This document shows, piece by piece, positions 7,780 through 16,886 of a DNA stretch of 64,000 nt (its first letter is position 1; each line of letters starts with the position of its first letter). Source of the DNA: UBA1926 sp002337215 (GTDB lineage: Bacteria; Planctomycetota; Phycisphaerae; Phycisphaerales; UBA1924); assembly GCA_963973795.1 (NCBI GenBank), contig CAXBAF010000004.1:62001-126000 (forward strand), in the 5' to 3' direction. A model generated the notes under the pieces. The model was not told the origin of the DNA. It did no database searches and was given only the letters and a program-made list of their open reading frames with translations. Position numbers and translations under genes: made by a program.

Positions 7780-9227
7780 AGGACAACCGTCTCCCCGGCC
7801 TGGATCGAACCGGGAAGGTCCGCCATCCCCACCAGGTCATCGGCGCAGGTTGCCGTCAGCGGGCTGATCTCGATCACGCAGTCGCACGAGCCGTCCGCCT
7901 TCCGAGGCACGGTCACCCCCGCGGCCTCGAGCCATATCGCCGCCCGCTCGGTCTGCAGCTGCTTGCTCGTCACGATGCTGTCCACGCCGTCCTTGTTTTT
8001 AACAGGCGCGAACTCCTCGACCCGGTCGGTCTCGAGGATGATCGAACGCTCCGCGAGCGGGATCGCGTCGAAGACGAACCGCTCGAGTTTCACGCCGTTG
8101 GGTTCGCCGGGCGACACCGCTTCGCCGGTCTCCAGATCGACGTGCGGGATTTTCTTGACGGCGCGGTGGTAGGGGAGCGAGAAGGCCGGATCGCTGGCGA
8201 CCTTGTCGATAAACGCGACGCCCAGCATGTGCATCGCGGGGCTGCCGGCGAGGAACCGGAGCGACCCGTCGGGGTTCGTCGCCTCGGCGAGTTCGTCGGG
8301 GAGATCCGAGTACTCCACGACCATCGTCCGCGGCTCCCCGTTCACGGCACTCCGGCAGAACACGCCGACCTTCTCCTTGGCTTCTGCTTTGGGGAGCATC
8401 TTGCCGCTCATCTCGCCCGAGGAATCCTCCGCGGAGGTGTGCAGCCCGATGAACACCGGATCGAGCACATGGATGTTGGGGTTGTCGACCTGCCAGTAGG
8501 AGATATGCTCGACGCCGCGCCGGGCCATATCCGCGGTCGCGCCCGAGGCGTGGAGCGCGGTGATCGCGCCGCCGTGCCCGTCCGGAGCGGTCGCGATGGT
8601 GTCCTTGCCGGCGAGCAGGATCCTGCCCGTCTGCTTATCGAACGCGGGCATCGTGCCCTGCATGAAGAACATGACATCGTCGGGGTTGAGCCCGAAGTGC
8701 GCGTGCTCGTTGAAGAACGCGACCGTCGCCTCGTGGTTGAGCGGGCTGGTCATGATGTACCACGGGATCGCGACCCCGTGCCGCCGGCTGTGGGCGAGGA
8801 TGCCCTCCGCGAAGATCCGAAAGAGCGGCTTGTCGGTGACAGCGCCCGTCGGGTAGCAACCCTTGGGCCCGTCGTACCCGAGTCGGCTTCCCTGACCACC
8901 CGCGACGGTGAAGCACCCGATCTTGCCCGCCGCGATCAGCGACTCACCGATCTTCGCCATCGCTTCCCGGTCCCAGGGTCGAGCCTCCGACGAGGGATCC
9001 CGCGGGTAGAACGGGGCGGGTTCAAGATCCGCCGGCACCTCAAAATGGCTGTCGGTCGTGACGTACTTGTCGACCAGCCCCGGAATCGATCCGAAGTCGA
9101 TCGCGTTGATCTGGGCGAGCAGCCCCGCCCTTGGCGCCTCGTCGAGGTCATCGGCGAATGTGAGAAGGTGGCCCTGCCCCGCGGCCTCGAGTGTCTGGCG
9201 GATGGAGTCGATCGTCGCGGTCGTCAT
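7776..9227 (-). CDS. UDP-N-acetylhexosamine pyrophosphorylase-like UTP:sugar-1-phosphate uridylyltransferase
   Basis: 483 residues of the UDPGP/UAP1 family. The nucleotide-binding loop AGGQGSRLGYDGPKG (about 109-123) is the diagnostic motif. Further family segments include KPLFRIFAEGIL, YIMTSPLNHEAT, FFMQGTMPA and PDGHGGAITAL. Members couple UTP to GlcNAc-1-P, GalNAc-1-P or glucose-1-P. The bulk of the sequence favours the UAP1-like branch rather than bacterial GlmU, but the sugar is an inference. It has a good Shine-Dalgarno sequence (GGGAGA) eight bases before the ATG. It forms a two-gene unit with the alpha/beta hydrolase and is divergent from rpe. The 671-codon ORF on the other strand is a shadow. 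Confidence 0.9.
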   Translation of the reverse strand: MTTATIDSIRQTLEAAGQGHLLTFADDLDEAPRAGLLAQINAIDFGSIPGLVDKYVTTDSHFEVPADLEPAPFYPRDPSSEARPWDREAMAKIGESLIAAGKIGCFTVAGGQGSRLGYDGPKGCYPTGAVTDKPLFRIFAEGILAHSRRHGVAIPWYIMTSPLNHEATVAFFNEHAHFGLNPDDVMFFMQGTMPAFDKQTGRILLAGKDTIATAPDGHGGAITALHASGATADMARRGVEHISYWQVDNPNIHVLDPVFIGLHTSAEDSSGEMSGKMLPKAEAKEKVGVFCRSAVNGEPRTMVVEYSDLPDELAEATNPDGSLRFLAGSPAMHMLGVAFIDKVASDPAFSLPYHRAVKKIPHVDLETGEAVSPGEPNGVKLERFVFDAIPLAERSIILETDRVEEFAPVKNKDGVDSIVTSKQLQTERAAIWLEAAGVTVPRKADGSCDCVIEISPLTATCADDLVGMADLPGSIQAGETVVL

Positions 9228-9420
9228 GTGATCTCCCAGGCAGCCGCTTCAAAGTGGCGGCTTCGGACGCAGAGTGCAGCGGTCGTGGTTTCAAGACGCT
9301 CGGTTCTATTGAACGGCGCACAGGGGTAACCTTCAAGTAGACCCGACCCCGCGGACGGGGAATCCCTGAGAACCCGTACGCGGATCACAGCCGTGCCCTG
9401 CCCATCAAGGACCGCACCCC

Positions 9421-10131
9421 ATGAGCGAGACACAGATGCACAACGCGACGACGCTGCTCAACGCCCCGCCCCGTCTGCCGCTGGTCGGCGCGTCGATCCT
9501 GTCCGCCGATTGGTCGAGGCTTGCTGAGGAATCACGCAGCGCCATCGACGCCGGGGCAGACCTGCTCCACATCGACGTCATGGACGGGCATTTCGTCCCG
9601 AACCTCGCGTTCGGCCCCGACGTCTGCCGGGGCCTCCGCGGGCCCCTGCCGGACGCGTACCTCGATGTTCATCTGATGGTCACCGATCCAGCTCATTTTC
9701 TCCCGGTGTTCGCGGAGGCCGGGGCGAACGCGGTGTCGTTCCATGCAGAGGTCGTAGACCCCGCGGGTGCGCACGAACTCGTCGCGAAAGGCCGGGATCT
9801 CGGGATCGAGGTCGCCCTCGCGATCAACCCGCCAACGGACATCGCCCCCTGGCTCGAGCACCTCCACGCGTTCGACATGTTGCTGGTGATGAGCGTGAAT
9901 CCGGGGTATTCAGGCCAGCGGTTCATCCCTGAAGTGCTTGCCAAAGCAAGGGCGGCCAGAGACGCGATGGGAACCGATTTCCGCATCGAGATCGACGGCG
10001 GGGTCGGCCCGGCGAACGCCGATCGCGTCCGAGAAGCAGGCGTGGACATCCTCGCAGCCGCCAGTGCCATTTTCGGACAACCCGAACAGGAACGCGCCCG
10101 AGTCATCGCGCAGATGCGGGGCGAAGCCTGA
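9421..10131 (+). CDS. rpe: Ribulose-phosphate 3-epimerase
   Basis: 236 residues, a complete TIM barrel. It interconverts ribulose-5-P and xylulose-5-P in the pentose phosphate pathway. Motifs in order are GASILSADW (about 27), LLHIDVMDGHFVPN (about 49-62) with the metal-binding His and Asp, DVHLMV, VMSVNPGYSGQ and IEIDGGV, ending with an AASAIFG phosphate-binding loop. A 20-residue N-terminal extension precedes the barrel, so a start a few codons downstream cannot be excluded, but no better ribosome binding site was seen. It is divergent from the pyrophosphorylase. Confidence 0.95.
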   Translation: MSETQMHNATTLLNAPPRLPLVGASILSADWSRLAEESRSAIDAGADLLHIDVMDGHFVPNLAFGPDVCRGLRGPLPDAYLDVHLMVTDPAHFLPVFAEAGANAVSFHAEVVDPAGAHELVAKGRDLGIEVALAINPPTDIAPWLEHLHAFDMLLVMSVNPGYSGQRFIPEVLAKARAARDAMGTDFRIEIDGGVGPANADRVREAGVDILAAASAIFGQPEQERARVIAQMRGEA

Positions 10132-10363
10132 TTGCCATCGACGCCGCCTGATATGAACACACAAACGCAGCCGCACACCGCGTTCGGTACCCAAACAATA
10201 TCCGTAAGCGAAGATGCAAATTCTGCCCGATCGTGGGTTGGTCAGTCGATGGACAGGGTTAGACTCCCGATTCGTTTCCGCGGGGCATGACGCCCCGTTT
10301 CCAGATCCGATGTCCGCGTTCTCGACGCGGGTCGCACGCAGGGCGTCGAATCGAAGGGTCTTC

Positions 10364-10999
10364 ATGACGAGAGCCGACCGTTACCGCGTCCTCCTTATTC
10401 GCTCCGGCGCGACCGAATGGGACGAGCAGGCCTATCTGCCCGGCGTGGCCGATCTGCCGCTATGCGATCGGGAACGAGAGCGTTTTTCAATCGACGGCGA
10501 TTTCGTCGGACCGGGCCAGGTCTGCGGCGTCATCAGCGCCCGGGACGAGGCGAGTCTCCAGACCGCCGGGCTCGCCGCGAGCGCCTTGGACTGCAAAACC
10601 AAGAAGTGCCCGGGTCTCGGCGATGTCGATCTGGGGCTCTGGCAGGGCCTCCGGATCGACGAACTCAAGGAGCGAACGCCCAAGGTCTACCGACAGTGGA
10701 TGGATGACCCGCTCAGCCTCCATCCGCCCGAGGGTGAGTCGCTCCGCGAGGCGCGCGACAGGCTGATCGAGCAGCTGATCAAGGCCGTCGAGAAGACCAC
10801 CAAGGGCGTAAAGTCCGGTGTGCCCACCGTTGCTGTCGTGCTCCGGCCCATCGCCCTCGCGCTCGTCCGTTCGAGACTGCTTGGTGATTCCCGCCTCGCC
10901 GGGTGGTCGGCCTGCGGCAACGCCCCGCGTTTCGAGTGGCACGAACTCACCGAGTCCAGAATCGATACCCTGCGGGTGCTCCCGGCGGCATCGGCCTAG
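10364..10999 (+). CDS. Histidine-phosphatase-fold protein lacking both catalytic histidines
   Basis: 211 residues from the ATG at 10364, chosen because AAGGG lies six bases upstream and homology starts at once (RYRVLLIRSGATEWDEQ). The layout matches the phosphoglycerate mutase/histidine phosphatase family: the RHG.T.W position, D.PL, an S..R-type segment (ISARDEASLQTA), LG..DLGLWQGL, YRQWMDDP and PPEGESLREA. The nucleophilic His of RHG is Ser (RSG), and the second catalytic His, normally in V.HG, is missing (VAVVLRPIAL). The catalytic acid position also looks altered (Asp in LGDVDLG). The fold is retained but phosphatase chemistry is unlikely, so it is probably a pseudoenzyme with a binding role. 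It lies between rpe and accD on the same strand. Confidence 0.8.
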   Translation: MTRADRYRVLLIRSGATEWDEQAYLPGVADLPLCDRERERFSIDGDFVGPGQVCGVISARDEASLQTAGLAASALDCKTKKCPGLGDVDLGLWQGLRIDELKERTPKVYRQWMDDPLSLHPPEGESLREARDRLIEQLIKAVEKTTKGVKSGVPTVAVVLRPIALALVRSRLLGDSRLAGWSACGNAPRFEWHELTESRIDTLRVLPAASA

Positions 11000-11057
11000 T
11001 CCGCGGCCCCGAACAAGAGCACGCCCGCGAGTCATCAGACGCATGTCGAGGACCAGC

Positions 11058-11945
11058 ATGTCCCAGGCCCCAATACCTACATCAACCAAGTCCGGTGCCA
11101 ACGTCCCCGACATCCGGACCAGAGCGTGGACCGAGATGAAACCGACTGGCAAAGGCTCCGTTCCGGAAGGCCTCTGGCTCCGCTGCCCCGGCTGCGCCGC
11201 GATGATCTATCGCCGCCAGGTCGAAGCGAGCCTGAACACCTGCCCCGAATGTGATTTCCATTTCCGCATCGGTGCGAAGCGTCGCGTCGAGCAGCTCGCC
11301 GATACCGGAACATTCGTCCCGATGTTCGAGAACCTGCGCACGACCGATCCGCTCGAGTTCACCGACCTCAAGGCCTACCCCGACCGTCTCGCCGCCGAGC
11401 AGAAGAAAACGGGTCGGCCCGAGGGCATCGTCGCGGGCGAGGCGTTCGTCAAGGGCCGGCCCATGATGCTCGCCTGCCTCGATCTCACCTTCATGATGGG
11501 CTCGATGGGCTGCGTCGTGGGCGAGACGCTCACCCGCGCGATCGAGCACGCGACCGCCAAGGACCTCGCGCTCGTCATCGTCTCGTGCTCGGGCGGCGCC
11601 CGCATGCAGGAAGCGGCGCTCAGCCTCATGCAGATGGCCAAGACCTCCGCCGCCCTCGCCCGTTTCGACGACGCCGGGGGGCTGTTCATCAGCGTGCTCA
11701 CCGACCCGACCACCGGCGGCGTCACCGCGAGTTTCGCGATGCTGGGCGATGTGATCCTCGCCGAGCCCAAGGCCCTGATCGGCTTCGCGGGACCGCGCGT
11801 CATCAAGCAGACCATCCGCCAGGACCTCCCCGCGGGTTTCCAGCGCAGCGAGTTCCTGCAGGAGAAGGGCCTCGTCGACCGCGTCGTCCGCCGGGCGGAC
11901 CTCCGCGACGAACTCGCACGCATCGTCGACTACGCTGGCAAGTAA
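11058..11945 (+). CDS. accD: Acetyl-CoA carboxylase carboxyltransferase subunit beta
   Basis: 295 residues. It is the beta subunit of the carboxyltransferase that transfers CO2 to acetyl-CoA. The N-terminal zinc ribbon is intact (CPGC then CPEC, 15 residues apart, about 46-67). The crotonase-fold domain follows with GSMGCVVGE, SCSGGARMQE, TDPTTGGVTASFAMLGD and GFAGPRVI. The ATG at 11058 is preferred because AGGA lies five bases upstream; an ATG at 11043 is also in frame. It ends 31 bases before the preferred lnt start, so co-transcription with lnt is likely. Confidence 0.96.
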   Translation: MSQAPIPTSTKSGANVPDIRTRAWTEMKPTGKGSVPEGLWLRCPGCAAMIYRRQVEASLNTCPECDFHFRIGAKRRVEQLADTGTFVPMFENLRTTDPLEFTDLKAYPDRLAAEQKKTGRPEGIVAGEAFVKGRPMMLACLDLTFMMGSMGCVVGETLTRAIEHATAKDLALVIVSCSGGARMQEAALSLMQMAKTSAALARFDDAGGLFISVLTDPTTGGVTASFAMLGDVILAEPKALIGFAGPRVIKQTIRQDLPAGFQRSEFLQEKGLVDRVVRRADLRDELARIVDYAGK

Positions 11946-11976
11946 GCGGCCTTTGCGATCACCAGGCCGGCACGAC

Positions 11977-13848
11977 ATGGCACCCGAGCGCACGACCCAA
12001 TCCGAGCCCGGTTCGGCCAAGCCGCCCCGGCGGAGCAGAGTCCTGCGCCGATATTTTCCAGACGATTGGAAACGATCGCTTGGCCTGGGTCTGGTCGCGA
12101 GCGTTGGTTACGCCGGCTCGTTCCCGCCTTTGAGCCTCTGGCCGCTCGTGATCCTGCCAGTCTGGGCAACCATCCGCGCCGCCGATCCGGCCCACAGATC
12201 ACCAGAATCCACACCGTCCCGACCCTCCGGCCTCTGGTTCGCCGTCGGCACAATCCCGGCCTTCGCCTGGCTCACCCGCTGGGCCGCCGAAAGCGCGATC
12301 GCCGGCTACCCGCTGCTCGTGCTCTACCTCGCCGGCTTCGCGGGTCTCGCCGTGTGGGCGATGGGCCGGGTCCGCCGCCGGCTGCCGATGATCCCGGCGG
12401 CCGTGGCCGTGCCGGTCGTGTGGGTCGGGGTCGAGGCCTTCCGCGGGTTGCTCGCGTTCGACGGGTTCCCGTGGTTTCTCGCCGAGCATCCGTTGATCGA
12501 TACCTACTTTGCAGCGCCTGCCGGAATTGCTGGCGTCTGGCTGGTCGCTCTTCTGCTCGCGTCACTCGCCCTTGCGGTCAACACGCTGCTCTCATCACGC
12601 AAGCCGTGGCGACCGCTTGTCTCGATACTGGCGGTAGGTTTGCTCTGGCTCATCGCGGCTTTCGTCGGGGCGACCCCGGTGACCTACGCACAGATCGACC
12701 GCCCCCGCGTCGCCATCATCCAGACCAACGTCCCCCAATCTACCAAGACCGGATGGACCTTCGACGACCGATGGGTGGACTGGCAAAACCTCCGCGAGAT
12801 GCTGCTCGCCGCGGGTGAGCCCGACGAAGAAGGCACCCGGCCCGACTTCATCGTGCTCCCCGAGACCATGTTCCCCGGGATGGTCCTGCAAGAAGACGCG
12901 GCCGCGATCGAACGTGCCAATGACGTCGCGTGGATTTTCGAGCCCGTCCCCGTCGAGGAGGGCGGGACGGGCCAGCCGACCGCGATCCGGGCGGAAACGG
13001 TGCGGGATCAGTTCCTCAGGACCAGCCAGCAGATCGGGGACATCCCGATCTTCGTCGGCGCGACGCGCTACGAGGGCTTCCGCATCGATCGCGACGGCGA
13101 CCTGATGAACTACCGGCACGACGCCCGGTTCAACAGCGTCTTCGTCGTCCGCAACGGTGAGGTCCTCGACACCACCTACGACAAGCAGCACCTCACCCCG
13201 TTCGGCGAGGTCATGCCCTACATCTCCGAATGGGACTGGCTCGAGCGGATGATGCTGGGTCTCGGCGCGGGGGGCATGACCTTCGATCTCGACGCGGGCA
13301 CGAGGCCGAGCGTGTTTGACGTCACGGCAGAATCGATGACGGTCGGCGCCGCCCGACCCGTCGAGCCCGAGACAATCCGCCTCGTCGCCCCGATCTGCTA
13401 CGAGGCGACGGTGGGGGCGGTCTGCCGCGATCTGGTCTTCGATGGGGGCAATCGCCGGGCCGACGCGATGCTCAACCTCACCAACGACGGCTGGTTTTAC
13501 GACAAGGCGGGGGGGCACGAACTTCATCTCATGATGGCCCGCTGGCGGTGCCTCGAACTCGGGACCCCGATGGTCCGGGCCGCGAACACCGGGATATCTG
13601 CCATGATCGACGGTTTCGGACAGGTGCTCGCGTCCCTGGAACCCGACGAGGCCGGGATCCTGGTCACGTACGTGCCTTACCATGGCGGGCTTACGCCCTA
13701 CACCCGTATCGGCGATGCCCTCGGCTGGATCTGCCTCGCCGGCGCGATCTTTGGTCTTGCTGCGTCGTACCTTCCGATGCAAACGGGGAGAAGACCCGAA
13801 CAGCCCCGATCCGGGGCACCCGCTTCTGGCGGTGCCGCGGAGAATTGA
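11977..13848 (+). CDS. lnt: Apolipoprotein N-acyltransferase
   Basis: 623 residues from the ATG at 11977 (a TTG at 11953 is also in frame). Inner-membrane enzyme that adds the third acyl chain to lipoproteins. Several hydrophobic segments in the first 230 residues precede a nitrilase-fold periplasmic domain. The visible catalytic triad is Glu in VLPETMFPG, Lys in YDKQHLTPFGE and Cys in APICYEAT, and LTNDGWF and RAANTGIS are family segments. A final hydrophobic segment closes the protein. It is longer than E. coli Lnt (512) because of insertions in the catalytic domain (around residues 300-330). Together with lspA in this window it indicates a full lipoprotein maturation pathway. Its stop overlaps an alternative start of the next gene. 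Confidence 0.94.
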   Translation: MAPERTTQSEPGSAKPPRRSRVLRRYFPDDWKRSLGLGLVASVGYAGSFPPLSLWPLVILPVWATIRAADPAHRSPESTPSRPSGLWFAVGTIPAFAWLTRWAAESAIAGYPLLVLYLAGFAGLAVWAMGRVRRRLPMIPAAVAVPVVWVGVEAFRGLLAFDGFPWFLAEHPLIDTYFAAPAGIAGVWLVALLLASLALAVNTLLSSRKPWRPLVSILAVGLLWLIAAFVGATPVTYAQIDRPRVAIIQTNVPQSTKTGWTFDDRWVDWQNLREMLLAAGEPDEEGTRPDFIVLPETMFPGMVLQEDAAAIERANDVAWIFEPVPVEEGGTGQPTAIRAETVRDQFLRTSQQIGDIPIFVGATRYEGFRIDRDGDLMNYRHDARFNSVFVVRNGEVLDTTYDKQHLTPFGEVMPYISEWDWLERMMLGLGAGGMTFDLDAGTRPSVFDVTAESMTVGAARPVEPETIRLVAPICYEATVGAVCRDLVFDGGNRRADAMLNLTNDGWFYDKAGGHELHLMMARWRCLELGTPMVRAANTGISAMIDGFGQVLASLEPDEAGILVTYVPYHGGLTPYTRIGDALGWICLAGAIFGLAASYLPMQTGRRPEQPRSGAPASGGAAEN

Positions 13849-13895
13849 TGACCGCCCAGGCGTGGTCACGGACACACCCAGTCAAGGACATCTCT

Positions 13896-15005
13896 ATGCC
13901 GACAGGCCAGACCCGAATCCAGCGACTCACCATCGGTTCCACGGCCGCCCTGCTGGTCACCATCGCGGGGTGCCAGACCACGGAGATGGGCTTGGCCGAG
14001 CCGACGAACACACAGACCGACCCCTCGTCGGTTCTCACGCCCGCCGAGACCCTCACCCCCGCGGACTCGGCCGCGCGCACCGTCATCGAGCGGTCCACAC
14101 TCCGCGAACAGGCACTGTCCACGCTCGTCGAGTACTCGGCGTCCAACAACGCCCTGCTCCGCGCGAACGCCCTTGAGGCGCTCTCCCCCGCCGGGAAGCG
14201 TCTCCAGGCCCCCCTCGCGGCGGGGCTCGTTGATCCGAACGAGGGCGTGCGCGCGATCGCGGCGGTGCTCGTCGGGCGCGAGCAGGTCAAGCCCCTCGCC
14301 GCGTCGGTCCGCCCGCTGCTGCGGGACCCGTCGGTTCGCGTGCGCGCTTCGGCGATCTACGCGCTCCGTGCCATCGGGGCCGACGTCGATCCGACCCCCC
14401 TCGGGACGTACCTGCTCGAGAGCGAAGAACCCGGTGTCCGTGCGCATGCGGCCTTCCTGCTCGGGGAATTGGGCGACAAATCCGCGATGCCCCTGCTCCG
14501 CCAGGCCCTCCACGAAAAGATCCCCGGCGCGAGCGAGCAACAGGAACGGCTCGTGGGCCTCCAGATCGCCGAGGCGATGGTGAAACTGGGCGACAAATCA
14601 AGGCTCGAGGGCCTTCGGGCGGCGCTCTATCCCGCGCGCCCCGACGAGTTCGAGATCGCCGTCCTCGCGACCCAGATTCTGGGAAGGCTGGGCGATCGGG
14701 CCTCGATCCCGCAGCTGATCAACCTCAGCGAGTACACGCAGAACGGACGCACGGTGCCGCCCGAGCTCCGGCTCGCCGTCGCCGACGCGGCCGCCCGCAT
14801 GGGCCGTCGCGAGGGCTGGTTCATCGCCGAGACCTACATCGAGGACGCGGATCCGCTCCGCCGTTCGCAGGCGGCGCTCGTGCTGGGACAGACGGGCCGG
14901 GACGAAGATCTCGAAACGCTCGCGGGCCTGCTCGATGATCCGAACCCGCTTGTGCGAGCGGCGGCGTCCGGGTCGATCCTCGAGATCACGACGCCCGGTC
15001 GGTGA
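13896..15005 (+). CDS. HEAT-repeat lipoprotein
   Basis: 369 residues. A lipoprotein signal peptide ends in the lipobox IAGC (Cys about residue 26). The mature protein consists mostly of HEAT-like helical repeats, visible as recurring patterns such as RANALEALSPAG, VRAIAAVLVGRE, VRASAIYALRAIG, VRAHAAFLLGELGD, LATQILGRLGD and RSQAALVLGQTGR. Such repeats form protein-binding solenoids; no enzymatic domain is seen. The ATG at 13896 is preferred over the in-frame ATG at 13848 (which overlaps the lnt stop) because AAGGA sits seven bases before it and the signal peptide is then of normal length. It follows lnt, which would acylate it. Confidence 0.86.
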   Translation: MPTGQTRIQRLTIGSTAALLVTIAGCQTTEMGLAEPTNTQTDPSSVLTPAETLTPADSAARTVIERSTLREQALSTLVEYSASNNALLRANALEALSPAGKRLQAPLAAGLVDPNEGVRAIAAVLVGREQVKPLAASVRPLLRDPSVRVRASAIYALRAIGADVDPTPLGTYLLESEEPGVRAHAAFLLGELGDKSAMPLLRQALHEKIPGASEQQERLVGLQIAEAMVKLGDKSRLEGLRAALYPARPDEFEIAVLATQILGRLGDRASIPQLINLSEYTQNGRTVPPELRLAVADAAARMGRREGWFIAETYIEDADPLRRSQAALVLGQTGRDEDLETLAGLLDDPNPLVRAAASGSILEITTPGR

Positions 15006-15340
15006 CCGCGGGGTCTACCGGGACCGCATGATCCGGCCGTTCGGATAGGCCTCCGCATCGACGCGAGATTTCTGAAACCCATCGGTTGGAAACCTCGGAT
15101 CGTGGAAAGTCCCCGAATCGGACATCGGGGCCCCCACGCGTGGGTGTCCGTCGCTATACTCCGCCTCCTGACCGCAGCACGGGATGGCCCCAGAACAGGG
15201 CGGAGCGGTCGGAGAACGGACAGCGCGGCCGCAAGGCCGACCTTGCAAGACCCGAATAACCTCGACTCGGCAGGATGCCGGTCGATGGGTGGCCGACCCC
15301 GCGAGACGCCAGTAGCGACGCGCTGAACGAGGAGCAAGCG
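15006..15340 (+). other. Non-coding leader with TATACT promoter element and structured 5' UTR
   Basis: No coding sequence was recognised in these 335 bases. TATACT at 15155-15160 is a good -10 candidate, which would give the gene at 15341 a 5' UTR of about 175 bases. Inside it are GGTCGG (15207-15212) pairing with CCGACC (15237-15242) and a perfect hairpin GCAAGG-CCGA-CCTTGC (15231-15246). The two structures share bases and could be alternatives. No known riboswitch was recognised. Confidence 0.4.
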
Positions 15341-16213
15341 GTGCACATTCTGACCAAAGTGTTTGTGGTTCTCGCGGCGGTGATGAGCCTGATGCTCGCC
15401 GCGGCAACGATGATCTACGCGTACAACGCGGAGTCCGTGCGATCGGCCTATGAGAAGGCCGACCTCGCTCGGGTGCTCAGCGAGCGCACGCTGGCGACCC
15501 AATCGGAGTCGCACGCCCGGGACATCGCGACCCTGATGGGCGAGATCGAGTCCCGCCAGCAGGCGACAGCGGACGTCCAGGCCGATCTGAACAGTCTCAA
15601 GGTCGAGGTCGAACGGCTTCGCCGCGAGAAGCTGAACGCCGAGGCGGAGGCGGACCGCATCCGCGGGCAGATCACCCAGTTCGGCGTCGCCGCCCAGACG
15701 CAGGCAACCCTGATCGAAAACTACAAGGACGAGGTCAGCGAACTCCGCGACGACGAGCTCCGCTTCCGCGACGAGCGGCTGCAGCTTGAGGACGCGATCG
15801 CTGACCAGTCGAGCCAGATCGAGGTCCTCCAGCAGGAGAACCGTGCGCTCCAGGAGCAGCTCGCCTCGGCGACCGCGGATCTCGAAGCGGCCCGTGGCAA
15901 CGGGACCGTGACCCGCACCGGCGGCTCGGCCTCGACCGGGCCGATCCAGCTCCAGGGACCGCCCATCTTCGGGTCGGTCCGCGATGTGCGCATTGAGCAG
16001 GCGACGGGTAAGAAGCTCGTTCAGATCGATCTTGGCGCCAACGACCGCATGCGTGAGAACGTGAAGCTCCTGGTTTTCCGGGGTGGCACGTTCGTCGCGA
16101 ACATCGTGCTCAAGAACGTCGATCTGCAGGACTCGATGGGCGAGGTCGTCCTCGCGGCAAACGGGCTTGAGATCCAGGCGGGCGATCGCGTCACGACGCG
16201 GCTGACCCAGTAA
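15341..16213 (+). CDS. Membrane-anchored coiled-coil envelope protein
   Basis: 290 residues from the GTG at 15341, chosen because GAGGAG lies seven bases upstream. Residues about 6-27 form a transmembrane anchor (KVFVVLAAVMSLMLAAATM). Residues about 30-200 are a long heptad-rich coiled coil (Glu/Arg/Leu/Gln rich). The last 80 residues form a small globular domain beginning near IQLQGPPIFGSVRDV, with beta-strand-like VQIDLGAND and KLLVFRGGTFVANIVL segments. It is probably a periplasmic or exposed structural protein; the family was not recognised. The next gene, 100 bases downstream, encodes a single-pass membrane protein and may be co-transcribed. Confidence 0.8.
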   Translation: MHILTKVFVVLAAVMSLMLAAATMIYAYNAESVRSAYEKADLARVLSERTLATQSESHARDIATLMGEIESRQQATADVQADLNSLKVEVERLRREKLNAEAEADRIRGQITQFGVAAQTQATLIENYKDEVSELRDDELRFRDERLQLEDAIADQSSQIEVLQQENRALQEQLASATADLEAARGNGTVTRTGGSASTGPIQLQGPPIFGSVRDVRIEQATGKKLVQIDLGANDRMRENVKLLVFRGGTFVANIVLKNVDLQDSMGEVVLAANGLEIQAGDRVTTRLTQ

Positions 16214-16313
16214 GCACTTTGCCAGTTATCACGCAGCCAGTCATGACCGATCGCGTCTGCCGGGCCGACCGGTCCGAGAAGACGCACGACACGATCCAGA
16301 GGCGGGACCGACT

Positions 16314-16520
16314 ATGACGCAGTTTGGGATGCAGATGCCGGGCGGCCAGAGTGCACGACGCTCACAGCCGGACGTGTACACGGGGCTCATGCTCGTTTCG
16401 TTCGTGGCTCTGGCGGTCGCGACAGCGGTCGTCTTCTTCGCCGGACAGCGCGTCGGGCCCGACGGCAACGCGCTCGCGCTCCAGGAAGAGAACCGGGTCA
16501 AGCTCGATGTTTCTGAGTAA
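16314..16520 (+). CDS. Small single-pass membrane protein
   Basis: 68 residues. There is a polar N-terminus (about 1-22), one hydrophobic helix (about 23-43, TGLMLVSFVALAVATAVVFF) and a short acidic tail ending KLDVSE. A purine-rich AGAGGCGGG lies upstream of the ATG. The function is unknown. The position directly after the coiled-coil anchor protein on the same strand suggests the two act together in the envelope. Confidence 0.65.
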   Translation: MTQFGMQMPGGQSARRSQPDVYTGLMLVSFVALAVATAVVFFAGQRVGPDGNALALQEENRVKLDVSE

Positions 16521-16653
16521 GGCAGGCCGTCTGCACGGCTCGCGGTGCGAGGTTCGTGCGCTTTGATCGACTGGTTCGCTTGACGGCGTCGTGGCACGCG
16601 GCAATGATTCGCTCCTGTCAACGGCCCCCCCGGCCGCGACGGGATGACAAGTT

Positions 16654-16727
16654 GGGGCGGTAGCTCAATTGGTTAGAGCATCGGACTGTCGATCCGAAGG
16701 TTGCGGGTTCGATTCCCGTCCGCCTCG
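16654..16727 (+). tRNA. trnD: tRNA-Asp (anticodon GTC)
   Basis: 74 bases. The acceptor stem GGGGCGG pairs with CCGCCTC (one G-U), followed by discriminator G. The D arm contains GCTC and GAGC. The anticodon stem TCGGA/TCCGA encloses loop CTGTCGA with anticodon GTC. The T arm GCGGG/CCCGT encloses TTCGATT. CCA is not encoded. A strong terminator follows directly. The cognate aspS lies at 29570. Confidence 0.97.
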
Positions 16728-16734
16728 TTTTCTG

Positions 16735-16767
16735 AAAAACCCCCGGGCATCTGCTCGGGGGTTTTTT
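16735..16767 (+). terminator. Rho-independent terminator after tRNA-Asp
   Basis: AAAAACCCCCG pairs with CGGGGGTTTTT (further extended by G-U and G-C pairs) around a short loop and runs into T6. It lies eight bases after the tRNA. Confidence 0.9.
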
Positions 16768-16886
16768 CGTGCGCTACCTGTTCTGTTCTCTGGCTGGTTG
16801 CGTGCCCAAATGCCTGCCCAGGAGCCCGCGGTTCGAATCGCTCGGTGGCTTGGCGGCGGGCGGGGCTGCGTCGGCTGACAGTGATT

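Noticed and set aside
7314..9329. 671-codon plus-strand ORF opposite the UDP-sugar pyrophosphorylase
   Set aside because: Lies antisense to a gene with clear motifs, has no family pattern and an Arg/Asp/Val-rich composition typical of GC-rich shadow frames.
16825..16860. GGTTCGAATC resembling a second tRNA T-arm after the terminator
   Set aside because: Flanking bases do not form a five-pair T stem, and no acceptor or anticodon stem could be built.
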